Source: Sphingomonas sp. S2-65 | GTDB lineage: Bacteria > Pseudomonadota > Alphaproteobacteria > Sphingomonadales > Sphingomonadaceae | NCBI RefSeq assembly: GCF_021513175.1 | Contig: NZ_CP090953.1 | Span: forward strand, 925,001 to 989,000 | DNA: 64,000 nucleotides | Direction of reading: 5' to 3' | Shown: positions 35,014-43,248 of the stretch, one piece after another | Layout: the number at the start of each line of letters is the position of its first letter | How positions within the stretch are numbered: the stretch's first letter is position 1 | Made by a program: the position numbers and the translations under genes | Notes under the pieces: generated by a model | Database searches by the model: none | What the model was told of the DNA's origin: nothing | What the model saw: only the letters and a program-made list of their open reading frames with translations

Positions 35014-35835
35014 TCAGCCAAAGCGGAACCCGCTGACCGCCCAGCCGAGAACATGGTCGCGATAGTCGCAGACTGCAGGCTCCTCGCCGCCCGCGCCTAA
35101 CGCGACCATCAGCGGCAGCAGATGCTCCTCGCGCGGGTGGGCGAAGTGCGCGTGGGGCAGCTGGTCCCATCCGATCACGCGTTCGGCCCTGCGCGCCGGA
35201 TCGGGATCGGTGACGGCGTCCACCAGCGCGTCATCCCACGCGTCGGCGATCGGCGTGACCTGCGGGCCGCGCGCCCGCAGATTGTGGAAGCTCATGCCGC
35301 TGCCGACGATCAGCACGCCTTCGTCGCGCAGCGGCGCCAGCGCGCGTCCGGCCGCGACATGCGCGGCGGGATCCAGATCCTGGCGCAGCGACACTTGGAC
35401 CAGCGGAATGTCCGCTTCCGGCACCGCGACCATCATCGGGATGAACACGCCGTGATCCCACCCCCGCGCCTGCTCCACGCCGACGGGAAAGCCCGCGCCT
35501 TCCAGCAGGTGCTGCGCGCGCGCCGCCAGCGCCGGCGATCCCGGGGCATCCCAGCGCAGCCGGTAGGTGTGCTCGGGGAAGCCATGATAATCGAACAGCA
35601 GCGGCTGGCCGTCGCCGGCATGCACCGTGATCTGCGCTTCTTCCCAGTGGCCCGACACCAACAGGATCGCGCGGGGGCGTTCGGGCAGGCTGCCGATCAG
35701 CCCGGCGAGATAGGCCTGCATCTTCTGCCACATCGGATCGGCGGGACCGCCGTTCGGGTCCATGAAGAAGCAGGGACCGCCGCCATGCGGGATGAAGACT
35801 GTGGGCTGTCGCGGACTGGGAAGATTGCTGGACAT
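35014..35835 (-). CDS. DODA-type extradiol dioxygenase family (LigB fold)
   Basis: This 273-residue LigB-fold protein has the metal-ligand region FIPHGGGPCFF (His17), a DYHGFPEHTY segment, GWDHGVFIPM, GSGMSFHNL, and HPREEHLLPLMVALGA. This is the pattern of the YgiD/DODA class, which opens the ring of catechols such as L-DOPA. A domestic role, for instance toward plant phenolics, is possible but not shown. It stands alone, with no other aromatic-degradation genes beside it. Confidence 0.82.
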   Translation of the reverse strand: MSSNLPSPRQPTVFIPHGGGPCFFMDPNGGPADPMWQKMQAYLAGLIGSLPERPRAILLVSGHWEEAQITVHAGDGQPLLFDYHGFPEHTYRLRWDAPGSPALAARAQHLLEGAGFPVGVEQARGWDHGVFIPMMVAVPEADIPLVQVSLRQDLDPAAHVAAGRALAPLRDEGVLIVGSGMSFHNLRARGPQVTPIADAWDDALVDAVTDPDPARRAERVIGWDQLPHAHFAHPREEHLLPLMVALGAGGEEPAVCDYRDHVLGWAVSGFRFG

Positions 35836-35912
35836 CGCGGCAGGATCGCTCCCTCGCCCGGCCTGCGCAATCCCGGCTTCGGAAACGACGGGTTTCCCGC
35901 TAGACGCGCGAA

Positions 35913-36404
35913 ATGACTCGCTTCACCGTCAACAATCAGCCGGTCGAGTACAAGATGGACCCGCGCACGCCGTTGCTATGGGCGCTGCGCGACGCGTCCA
36001 ACCTGACCGGCACCAAATATGGCTGCGGCACCGGCGATTGCGGCGCCTGCTCGGTCGATGTCGACGGCACGCTCCGCCTCGCCTGTCAGGAGACGCTCGG
36101 CGGCCTGGAAGGCACCTTCGTCACGACGATCGAGGGCTTGTCGAACGACCGCAGCCATCCCGTCCAGCAGGCGCTGATCGCCGCCAACGTGCCGCAGTGC
36201 GGCTATTGCATTCCGGGCATCGTCATGGCCGCTTCGGTGCTGCTGCGCACCAATCCCAACCCGTCCGAGGACGACATCAAGGCAGGCATCCCCAATCTTT
36301 GCCGCTGCGGGATCTACCCCCGCCTGTTGGGCGCGGTCACCGATGCCGCCCGCATCGCTCGCGGCGACGCGGTGGTTGATGCCGAAGGGCCGCCGGCCGA
36401 GTAA
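35913..36404 (+). CDS. [2Fe-2S] small subunit of a xanthine-oxidase-family enzyme (orphan)
   Basis: This 163-residue protein has the two cluster domains of xanthine-oxidase-family small subunits. A plant-type ferredoxin domain carries Cys38, Cys43, Cys46 and Cys58 (YGCGTGDCGAC and LAC). A helical domain carries Cys96, Cys99, Cys130 and Cys132 (QCGYCIPG, LCRCG). It most resembles isoquinoline 1-oxidoreductase alpha or aldehyde dehydrogenase IorA-type subunits. Such a subunit needs a molybdopterin-binding large subunit, which normally lies immediately downstream. None is present here, so the partner must be encoded elsewhere or the gene is a remnant. All eight cysteines are intact, which argues against decay. 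Confidence 0.87.
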   Translation: MTRFTVNNQPVEYKMDPRTPLLWALRDASNLTGTKYGCGTGDCGACSVDVDGTLRLACQETLGGLEGTFVTTIEGLSNDRSHPVQQALIAANVPQCGYCIPGIVMAASVLLRTNPNPSEDDIKAGIPNLCRCGIYPRLLGAVTDAARIARGDAVVDAEGPPAE

Positions 36405-36511
36405 TCGTCATTCCTTTCAGTCACCTGTCGCCGCAATTCAGCAACGGCTCATCCGCTGCGGCCTAAACGGATTGCATCTCGGAAACGGCACTCGGCCGCC
36501 CGAGCGGAGAC

Positions 36512-37384
36512 ATGGACATGAAGAAGACCTTGCTCGCGGCACTGATCGCCGCAACGGCTCTGGTCCCGCCAGCGTTCGCGCAAGATCGCGGCGGCCGCTG
36601 GGGTGGCGGACGCCAGGGCGGCGCGTCGCAGCCCGCCCAGCAGCAGCAGCAGCAGCAGCGCAACTGGAGCCGCCCGGCGCCGACCGCGCAGCCTCAGCCG
36701 CAAGCCCAGCGGCAGTGGAACGGCGGCAACCGCGGCGGATGGTCGCGTCAGCAAGGCCAAACCCAACAGGCCCAGCCGCAGCAGCCTCAGCCGCAGCGCC
36801 AATGGAATGGCGGCGAGCGGCGCCGTCCCGACGCTCAACCACAAGCGCAATCGCAGCAGTTCCGCGGCGACGGCGATCGCGGCAACCGCGGACAGTGGGC
36901 CGGCGGGCAGCGTCAGCAGGGCTATGCCGGTGCGCAGCAGTTCCGCGGCGGCGACCGCAACGACCGCAACGACCGTGGCCGCTTCGATCGCGGCAATTCG
37001 GGATGGAACAACGATCGCGGGTCAAACCGCGGCTGGAACGGCGGCAGCGCCTATCGTGGCGACCGGAACGGCCGCTGGGACAATGGCTGGCGCAACGACC
37101 GCCGCTATGACTGGCGCGGCTACCGCACCCAGAACCGCAACCTGTACCGCCTGCCGCGCTATTACGCCCCGGCCGGCTGGGGCTATGGCTATCGCCGCTT
37201 CTCGACCGGCTTCCAGCTGAGCGCGCTGCTCTACTCGTCGCAATATTGGATCAACGATCCGTTCAGCTACCGCCTGCCGGAGGTAGACGGTCCCTATCGC
37301 TGGGTGCGCTACTATAACGACGCCCTGCTGGTGGACATCTACAGCGGCCAGGTCGTCGACACGATCTACGACATCTTCTGGTAA
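36512..37384 (+). CDS. RcnB-like protein with a Q/R/G-rich low-complexity region
   Basis: This 290-residue exported protein has a signal peptide (KKTLLAALIAATALVPPAFAQ). A long stretch rich in Gln, Arg, Asn, Gly and Trp follows, including seven consecutive Gln from a run of CAG codons at 36638-36658 and repeated FRGGDR/NDRG motifs. The C-terminal domain, with LYRLPRYYAPAGWGYGYRR, YSSQYWINDPFSYRLP, RYYNDALLVDIYSGQVVDTIYDIFW, is that of RcnB-family proteins, periplasmic factors first described in nickel/cobalt homeostasis. Many alphaproteobacterial homologues lack a known metal role. ATG 36518 is an alternative start. A strong hairpin follows the stop. Confidence 0.8.
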   Translation: MDMKKTLLAALIAATALVPPAFAQDRGGRWGGGRQGGASQPAQQQQQQQRNWSRPAPTAQPQPQAQRQWNGGNRGGWSRQQGQTQQAQPQQPQPQRQWNGGERRRPDAQPQAQSQQFRGDGDRGNRGQWAGGQRQQGYAGAQQFRGGDRNDRNDRGRFDRGNSGWNNDRGSNRGWNGGSAYRGDRNGRWDNGWRNDRRYDWRGYRTQNRNLYRLPRYYAPAGWGYGYRRFSTGFQLSALLYSSQYWINDPFSYRLPEVDGPYRWVRYYNDALLVDIYSGQVVDTIYDIFW

Positions 37385-37392
37385 GCTGCGTG

Positions 37393-37421
37393 GAAGGGCT
37401 CGACCATCGGTCGGGCCCTTC
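37393..37421 (+). terminator. hairpin terminator after the RcnB-like gene
   Basis: A 13-base-pair stem (GAAGGGCTCGACC with its complement, one T-G wobble) closes on a three-base loop nine bases after the stop codon, followed by a pyrimidine-rich CTCGCG rather than a long U-run. Confidence 0.65.
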
Positions 37422-37468
37422 TCGCGTCCGCGGCGCTTGCAATCGGGCGTAAGCCGCGCGATTTCAGC

Positions 37469-38200
37469 ATGGTGAGCAAGAACAACGGATTGATATCGGG
37501 CGGCCCTTCGCCTGCCCGCGCCAGGATCGGCCATGCGGTCGCTGCCCGGCTCGAAGCCAACCCGAACATCAAGCGCGCCAAGGTCGACGCGGCGCAGATG
37601 TACACCTACGAAGCCTATCTCAGCGATGCCGAATGCGACACGCTGATCGGCTTGATCGACGAGAAGGCACGGCCCTCCACGCTGCTCGCGGTCACCGAAG
37701 ACCCCGAATACCGCACCAGCGACAGCTCGGACCTCCAGCGCTGGTCGGAGGACGTATACGCGATCGACCTGCGCATCGCCGAACTGCTGGGCATTCCAGA
37801 GGAGAACGCTGAGACCATGCAGGGGCAGCGCTACTCGCCGGGCCAGCAATTCCGCGCGCATTGCGACTATTTCCACGAGAATAGCCATTATTGGGACAAG
37901 ATGAAGGAAAGCGGCGGCCAGCGCACCTGGACCGCCATGGCCTATCTCAACCATGTGGAAGAAGGTGGGGCGACCTGGTTTCCAAGAGCAGGCATCCGCT
38001 TCAAGCCCAAGCGCGGCATGCTGGTCATCTGGAACAACATGTCCCCGGACGGCAGCCCGAATTACGACACGCTCCATGAAGGCATGCGCGTGATCGAGGG
38101 CACCAAGTACATCATCACCAAGTGGTTCCGCGAGGAAGCCTGGATCAAGGGGCCGATCCCGACCTATCTCGCCCCTGCCAAGCAGCAGACCGGCAGCTGA
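37469..38200 (+). CDS. prolyl 4-hydroxylase-like 2OG-Fe(II) oxygenase
   Basis: This 243-residue protein has the iron and 2-oxoglutarate site of the P4H family: His131 and Asp133 in FRAHCDYF, His203 in DTLHEG, and Lys213 in GTKYIITKWFRE. The intervening TWTAMAYLNHVEEGGATWFP is a P4H hallmark. Bacterial members hydroxylate prolines in specific proteins; the target is unknown here. The start has no strong ribosome-binding site. Confidence 0.86.
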   Translation: MVSKNNGLISGGPSPARARIGHAVAARLEANPNIKRAKVDAAQMYTYEAYLSDAECDTLIGLIDEKARPSTLLAVTEDPEYRTSDSSDLQRWSEDVYAIDLRIAELLGIPEENAETMQGQRYSPGQQFRAHCDYFHENSHYWDKMKESGGQRTWTAMAYLNHVEEGGATWFPRAGIRFKPKRGMLVIWNNMSPDGSPNYDTLHEGMRVIEGTKYIITKWFREEAWIKGPIPTYLAPAKQQTGS

Positions 38201-38246
38201 GCGGGACTGCCTCGATATCGCCACGCCCTCGCGTCAAAGTGCCCCC

Positions 38247-40007
38247 ATGTCCGTATTGAACATCCATCGCTCGATCCTCGGCCAGCCCTGGCGTTGGCGG
38301 GGGCTGGCGGCGGACGGCCGCGATCCGAACTTCGCGCCGGACGATCTGGTGACGCAATTGCTCCTCGCCCGGGGCTGCCCGCGCGATGCGCTGGAGGCAC
38401 ACAAGGCGCCGAGCATCCGCGCCTTCATGCCCGACCCGTCGATCTTCCGCGACATGGACAAGGCCGCCGATCGGCTCGCCGACGCGGTCCAGGCCGGCGA
38501 GCGCGTCGCGATCTTCGGCGACTATGACGTCGATGGCGCGACTTCGGCGGCAGTGATGATCCTCCTCCTGCGCGATCTCGGACTGGAGGCCCGGCCCTAC
38601 ATCCCCGACCGCCTGATGGAGGGCTATGGCCCTTCGGGCGAAGCGCTGGTCCGGTTGAAGCAGGAAGGCGCAAGCCTGATCGTCACCGTCGACTGCGGCG
38701 CGCAGGCCTTTGAGGCGCTTGCCATGGCGCGTGACGCCGGCGCGGACGTGATCGTCTGCGATCATCACAAATGCGCGGCCGAATTGCCGGTGGCGGTCGC
38801 GGTGGTGAACCCGAACCGTCTCGACGAAGGCGAAGGTGCGGCGCATGGCCATCTTGCCGCCGTCGGCATGGCCTTCCTGCTGGGTGCGGCGCTGATACGG
38901 ACCCTCCGCGCCCGCGGCTATTTCGCCGCCAGGTCCGAGCCCAAGCTACTGGAATTGCTGGATCTTGTGGCGCTCGGCACCGTCGCCGACGTCGCCCAGC
39001 TCAAGGGGCTCAACCGCGCCTTCGTCGCGCAGGGGCTCAAGGTCATGGCCCAGCGCCGCAACATCGGCATCAACGCCTTGATCGAGGCCTCGCGCCTGAC
39101 GCGTTCGCCCACCTGCACCGACCTCGGCTTCGCGCTAGGCCCGCGCATCAATGCCGGCGGCCGCGTCGGCCGTTCGGACCTCGGGGTTCGCCTGCTCACC
39201 ACCCGCGACCCGGACGAGGCCCGCCGCATCGCCGCCGAACTCGACCTGCTCAACGAAGAACGCCGGGCGATCGAAACCGAAGTCCAACAGGCGGCAGAAT
39301 CGCTTTGTTTCGCTCGCAGCAACCGCAGCCTGACGATCGTCGCCGCTCGTGGCTGGCACGCGGGCGTGATCGGAATCGTTGCCGGCAGGCTCAAGGAGAA
39401 GCTCAATCGCCCCGCGATCGTCATCGCTCTCGATGATCATGGCGTGGGCAAAGGCTCGGGCCGGTCGATCCCCGGCGTCGACCTCGGTGCCGCCGTGCTC
39501 GCCGCCAAGGATGCAGGGCTGCTCTTCGCCGGCGGCGGCCACGCCATGGCGTGCGGCGTCACGATCGCCGAGGACCAGCTCGATGCCTTTGCCCAATTCC
39601 TCGAGGATCGCCTCTCCGAACGGATCACCCAAGCGATCGGCGAGCGCGCATTGCTGCTCGACGCGGTCCTGGCACCCGGTGGCGTCTGTCCCGACCTGGT
39701 GACCGCCATGGAAGCCGGCGGCCCCTATGGCATGGGTTGGCCGGCGCCACGCGTCGCCGCGGGTCCGCTCTCCGTCATCAAGGCCGATGTGGTCGGTAAC
39801 GGCCATGTCCGCGCGATCGTAGCGGGCGACGACGGCCGCAGCATCAAGGCCGTCGCCTTTCGCCAGGCGGAAACCGAACTGGGCGCCGCGCTCCTCTCCG
39901 CACCCCGGCACCGCAAGCTTTGGCTCGCGGGCCGCGCCAAGATCGACGACTGGGGCGCCCGCCCCGCCGCTGAATTGCACGTCGAAGATGCTGCATGGGC
40001 AGATTAG
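38247..40007 (+). CDS. recJ: single-stranded-DNA-specific exonuclease RecJ
   Basis: This 586-residue protein has the DHH-family motifs in order: FGDYDVDGATSAA, VTVDCGAQAFE, CDHHK, and the later FALGPRINAGGRVG and GHAMACGVT of the DHHA1 domain. RecJ degrades single-stranded DNA 5' to 3' in recombination and mismatch repair. Length is normal. It stands as a single gene between the P4H-like gene and tRNA-Glu. Confidence 0.95.
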   Translation: MSVLNIHRSILGQPWRWRGLAADGRDPNFAPDDLVTQLLLARGCPRDALEAHKAPSIRAFMPDPSIFRDMDKAADRLADAVQAGERVAIFGDYDVDGATSAAVMILLLRDLGLEARPYIPDRLMEGYGPSGEALVRLKQEGASLIVTVDCGAQAFEALAMARDAGADVIVCDHHKCAAELPVAVAVVNPNRLDEGEGAAHGHLAAVGMAFLLGAALIRTLRARGYFAARSEPKLLELLDLVALGTVADVAQLKGLNRAFVAQGLKVMAQRRNIGINALIEASRLTRSPTCTDLGFALGPRINAGGRVGRSDLGVRLLTTRDPDEARRIAAELDLLNEERRAIETEVQQAAESLCFARSNRSLTIVAARGWHAGVIGIVAGRLKEKLNRPAIVIALDDHGVGKGSGRSIPGVDLGAAVLAAKDAGLLFAGGGHAMACGVTIAEDQLDAFAQFLEDRLSERITQAIGERALLLDAVLAPGGVCPDLVTAMEAGGPYGMGWPAPRVAAGPLSVIKADVVGNGHVRAIVAGDDGRSIKAVAFRQAETELGAALLSAPRHRKLWLAGRAKIDDWGARPAAELHVEDAAWAD

Positions 40008-40069
40008 GTGCGGAAGGCGCTTGACCGCCGCGCGATCCTTCCCTAACCGGCCCTTCCACGCTCCGGCAT

Positions 40070-40144
40070 GGCCCCTTCGTCTAGCGGTTAGGACGCGGCC
40101 CTTTCACGGCTGAAGCACGGGTTCGATTCCCGTAGGGGTCACCA
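40070..40144 (+). tRNA. tRNA-Glu (anticodon UUC)
   Basis: The 75-base sequence folds as a cloverleaf. The acceptor GGCCCCT pairs with AGGGGTC (one G-U), the anticodon loop CTTTCAC has anticodon TTC, the T-arm is CGGGTTCGATTCCCG, and CCA is encoded at the end. No duplicated 3' end that would mark an integrated element was found in the window. Confidence 0.96.
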
Positions 40145-40308
40145 CGTTCTGGAGAGCAGCCAATTTTTGCGCCGTTCTCTGGATGGTTGAACAAAACTCG
40201 GTGAGAGCGTTAGGCATCTAAACCTCGCGAGTTGAACGCGCCGCGGATCTAAAGGCGCGCTGCTTCGCTTCGACCGGCATTGGAAATCTGCGTGAGGGGC
40301 GAATAATC

Positions 40309-41595
40309 TTGAAAGCAGCGGATGTATTCAGCACCCTCGACATCGAACTGAAACCCGATCCATCCCGCACCGTGATCCGTCCGTTCGACTTCGGTTATCC
40401 GTCGGCGTTTGCCGAGGACCGGCCGACGCGGGCCGAAGCGGTGGCCAGCCGCGTGATGGAACTTGATCCGGCGATGCGGGAGCGCATGCTTCATCTGCTG
40501 CGAGAGGCCATGGAAACGCGCCATCGCAATGTCGATGACGTGTTCCTCAGGCGGTTCGACGAGGTGAAAGGCGCGCTCGGTGGCTTGGTGGTGGACGAAA
40601 CACGCGACCGCCTGCTGCTCGGCGCTTATTTCAGCCAGGAATATGCATTCGAATCCGCAGCATTGTTCAACCCCAGCATCGTGTCCATTCCCGATCAGGA
40701 CGCTGACGACGACAGCATCCGGTTCATCCTTTCCCTGCGCGGCGTGGGGGAAGGACATATCTCTTCGGTAACCTTCCGCACGGGCACTTGGGATGGTCGC
40801 AACGGGCTTGTGGTCGACCCGCCGAGTTCACAAGGCGTGCCGCCCCGGATCGAAACACATCGCGACGGCTGGGCGCGGATGCGCGCCGATGACAGCGAGA
40901 ACATCTCGGAAACGGTGATCTTCCCGATGCTGCCGAGCCAAGCTCGCGGAGTCGAGGACCTTCGCCTCGTCCACTTCACCGATCACGACGGCGTCGAGAG
41001 CGTGATCGGCACTTACACTGCTTTCGACGGCGTCACCGCCCGGGCCGAACTCCTTCGCGGCATCGACGCACGCACCTATGAGATGCGCGCGCTGACCGGT
41101 GCCATGGCGGGCTACAAGGGCATGGCGCTGTTTCCCCGCCGGATCGACGGACGGTTCGCCATGATCGGGCGCCAGGACAGTGAGAACCTGTGGTTGCTCT
41201 ACTCGGATGACCTGTTCAACTGGGACACCGGCACGAGGATCATGGGCCCGGAATATCCTTGGGAATTCGTGCAGATCGGCAATTGCGGCTCGCCTATCGA
41301 GATCGATGAGGGTTGGCTGGTATTCACGCACGGCGTCGGCATGGTCCGCGGCTATTGTGTGGGGGCATGCCTGCTCGACAAGACGGATCCTTCCAAGGTG
41401 CTGGCCCGTACGCCCTCCCCGCTCCTGTTCCCGAGTGCGGAGCAGCGCGGCGGCTATGTTCCCAACGTGACGTATAGCTGTGGTGCACTGCTCCACAAAC
41501 GCCAGGTGCTGTTGCCCTACGCAGTCGCGGATGAATTCACTGCCTTTGCCGTCGGTAGCGTGGATGACCTGCTCAGCGTCATGGATCGCTGCTAG
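40309..41595 (+). CDS. GH130-family mannoside phosphorylase-like protein
   Basis: This 428-residue protein has a helical N-terminal extension (DPAMRERMLHLLREAMETRHRN) before a five-bladed propeller. GH130 signatures include YKGMALFPRRIDGRFAMIGRQD, GSPIEIDEGWLVFTHGVGMVRGY, and the late GGYVPNVTYSCGALL. GH130 enzymes mostly phosphorolyse beta-mannosides to mannose-1-phosphate; some are hydrolases, so the reaction is not certain. The frame is closed upstream by a TAA, so TTG 40309 behind GAGGGGC is the first possible start. The 17-base overlap with the convergent phosphomannomutase-like gene is suggestive, since that enzyme would use mannose-1-phosphate. Confidence 0.82.
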   Translation: MKAADVFSTLDIELKPDPSRTVIRPFDFGYPSAFAEDRPTRAEAVASRVMELDPAMRERMLHLLREAMETRHRNVDDVFLRRFDEVKGALGGLVVDETRDRLLLGAYFSQEYAFESAALFNPSIVSIPDQDADDDSIRFILSLRGVGEGHISSVTFRTGTWDGRNGLVVDPPSSQGVPPRIETHRDGWARMRADDSENISETVIFPMLPSQARGVEDLRLVHFTDHDGVESVIGTYTAFDGVTARAELLRGIDARTYEMRALTGAMAGYKGMALFPRRIDGRFAMIGRQDSENLWLLYSDDLFNWDTGTRIMGPEYPWEFVQIGNCGSPIEIDEGWLVFTHGVGMVRGYCVGACLLDKTDPSKVLARTPSPLLFPSAEQRGGYVPNVTYSCGALLHKRQVLLPYAVADEFTAFAVGSVDDLLSVMDRC

Positions 41596-42337
41596 CCAGG
41601 CAAAGCGCGATAGCAGTGACGATCCGCATCGTCTCAAGCGGATCGCGGACCGCAATCACGTCGATGCCTGCCTGCGCGACGGGATAATCATTGCCGCCTG
41701 GATAGATGGCGTCACCCAGGAACAGCATTGCGCGCGCGGGAACCCCTGAATGCTCCGTGAGCCGGCGCATGCCATAGGCCTTGTCGATCCCCTGGCGCGT
41801 GATGTCGATAGAGGTCGATCCGCCGATATTGATAGACAAGTCCGGCAGTTGCCGCTGCAGCGCTGCCTGCAGCCGTTTGCGTTTGGCAAAGTCCGGGTCC
41901 CACGCCTTTTTAGCATCGAGCGGCGCTTCCTGGCCTAGTCCGGAAAACGTAACCTGGCTCCCGCGACCCTCGATCCGCTTCCCCCAGCTTTGGTCCTTGT
42001 CCAGCCCTTGGTCGGCACTGGCTACTTCAAGCGCCTTCCGTATCGCGGCACTTTCGTCTCGCGAGAAATCATCCGCGTAAACGCAGTGCCAGGCGCCGCC
42101 CTCGAAGCGGTAGAGCTTGGTGCCGGTGGCCGGCATGATGAACAGCTTCGTAAGGTCTGCGTCACTCGGCAATCGCGAGATGACTTGAGCCTCGAATTGC
42201 GGCCAGTCGCCGCCGGAAATCACCGCCACCTTTGTCACGCCCAGCAGCCTGCCGAGGGCAGTCGCAATCGGCTCCCCGATCGGCTGTTTGCTCTCGGCAA
42301 GCGTGCCGTCGAGGTCGAACGCGATCAGTTGCTTCAT
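41579..42337 (-). CDS. phosphomannomutase-like HAD-IIB protein (eukaryotic alpha-PMM type)
   Basis: This 252-residue HAD protein has the nucleophile motif FDLDGTL (Asp8, Asp10), ISGGDWPQFEAQ, RGSQVTFSGLG, a SINIGGSTSIDITRQGIDKAYG block and GDAIYPGGNDYPV. The last three match the eukaryotic phosphomannomutase pattern (R-x-x-x-x-F-S-x-x-G, SIGG, G-x-D-K, GDxxxPGGND) rather than plain sugar phosphatases. Such enzymes interconvert mannose-1- and mannose-6-phosphate; phosphatase activity cannot be excluded. It follows the Cof-type HAD gene after 89 bases and may be the end of the pentose-phosphate transcript. Confidence 0.72.
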   Translation of the reverse strand: MKQLIAFDLDGTLAESKQPIGEPIATALGRLLGVTKVAVISGGDWPQFEAQVISRLPSDADLTKLFIMPATGTKLYRFEGGAWHCVYADDFSRDESAAIRKALEVASADQGLDKDQSWGKRIEGRGSQVTFSGLGQEAPLDAKKAWDPDFAKRKRLQAALQRQLPDLSINIGGSTSIDITRQGIDKAYGMRRLTEHSGVPARAMLFLGDAIYPGGNDYPVAQAGIDVIAVRDPLETMRIVTAIALCLASSDP

Positions 42338-42379
42338 GCTGTTAGTCCCCCGCTACGGAGCGAATGGAGGCGATTGTCG

Positions 42380-42414
42380 GCCGATATCGGCTGCCAGTAT
42401 CGAAGGCGCGATAC
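42380..42414. promoter_or_regulatory. paired palindromes upstream of the PMM-like gene
   Basis: GCCGATATCGGC at 42380-42391 is a perfect 12-base palindrome, followed at once by GTATCG-N6-CGATAC at 42397-42414. They share a CGATA core. Both lie in the 89-base gap between the two HAD genes and could be operator sites for a promoter there. Confidence 0.35.
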
Positions 42415-42426
42415 GCAGCCGGTTGC

Positions 42427-43248
42427 TCACCCGGCCAAGGCCGGGAGGACGAATCGAGTAATCGCATCGGCTACGCCGTCATCTTGGTTTGTTTTGGCGA
42501 CATGGTCCGCCGCTGACTGCACGTCCGCAGGAGCCTGCCCCATCGCGACTGACAGCCCAGCGCGCGCGAACATAGGCAGGTCGTTATACTGATCCCCCAT
42601 CGCCGCGACGGCGGACAGCGACACGTCGTAGGCTTTTGCCAGTGCGGCGATCCCGTCGCCCTTGTTGGCGCTTGGTGCGGTAACGTCGAGATAGTAAGGC
42701 TGAGACCGCACGACGTTCGCGCCATCGCCCAATGCCGCCTTCATCTCGCCTTCGATCGCTGCGAGCAACGGATGATCGTCACTGACGCCCACCAGCTTGT
42801 CGACGCGGCCGAGCAACGGCGTGAAGTCCGCTTGAAAGATCGGATCGACATTGGCCGCCAGCCGCTCGCGCGGCAGGTTCCGATTTTCCCCATCCTGCGC
42901 ATACCAATGCCCATCGGCGAACAGCCACGGGGTGACGCCGGGCCGATCCAGCATGGCGAGCGTTCTTGCAGCGATGTCCGGTGCCAGGCGATCGGCCGAG
43001 ACGATCCGGCCGTCGGGCATTGCAATTGTGCCGCCGTTAAATGCGCCGATGGGGCCGGTTAGCGCCAGCCGCTCGGCGATCCACAGCATCCCGCTCGGCG
43101 GGCGCGCGCTGATCAGCGTGACTGGCACCCCGGCCTGGCGAACTTTCGCCACTGCTTCCACCACTGCGTCGGACAAGGTTTTGTCGCTTCGAACTAGCGT
43201 GCCGTCGATATCCGACACGAGCAGACGGATCGCATTTGGCCCAGCCAT
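42427..43248 (-). CDS. Cof-type HAD-IIB sugar phosphatase
   Basis: This 273-residue HAD-IIB protein has DIDGTLVRSDKTL (nucleophile and acid/base aspartates), the SARPPSGM motif II region, the LDVTAPSANKGDGIAAL cap segment, and GDQYNDLPMFARAG. Cof phosphatases dephosphorylate sugar phosphates and related metabolites. ATG 43248 shares a base with the zwf stop (TGATG), so it is coupled to glucose-6-phosphate dehydrogenase and may clean up pathway intermediates or by-products. The specific substrate cannot be told. Confidence 0.85.
   Translation of the reverse strand: MAGPNAIRLLVSDIDGTLVRSDKTLSDAVVEAVAKVRQAGVPVTLISARPPSGMLWIAERLALTGPIGAFNGGTIAMPDGRIVSADRLAPDIAARTLAMLDRPGVTPWLFADGHWYAQDGENRNLPRERLAANVDPIFQADFTPLLGRVDKLVGVSDDHPLLAAIEGEMKAALGDGANVVRSQPYYLDVTAPSANKGDGIAALAKAYDVSLSAVAAMGDQYNDLPMFARAGLSVAMGQAPADVQSAADHVAKTNQDDGVADAITRFVLPALAG

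Noticed and set aside
40070-40308. tRNA-Glu as an integration site for a mobile element
   Set aside because: No integrase gene and no second copy of the tRNA 3' end found in the window; the GH130 gene follows directly.
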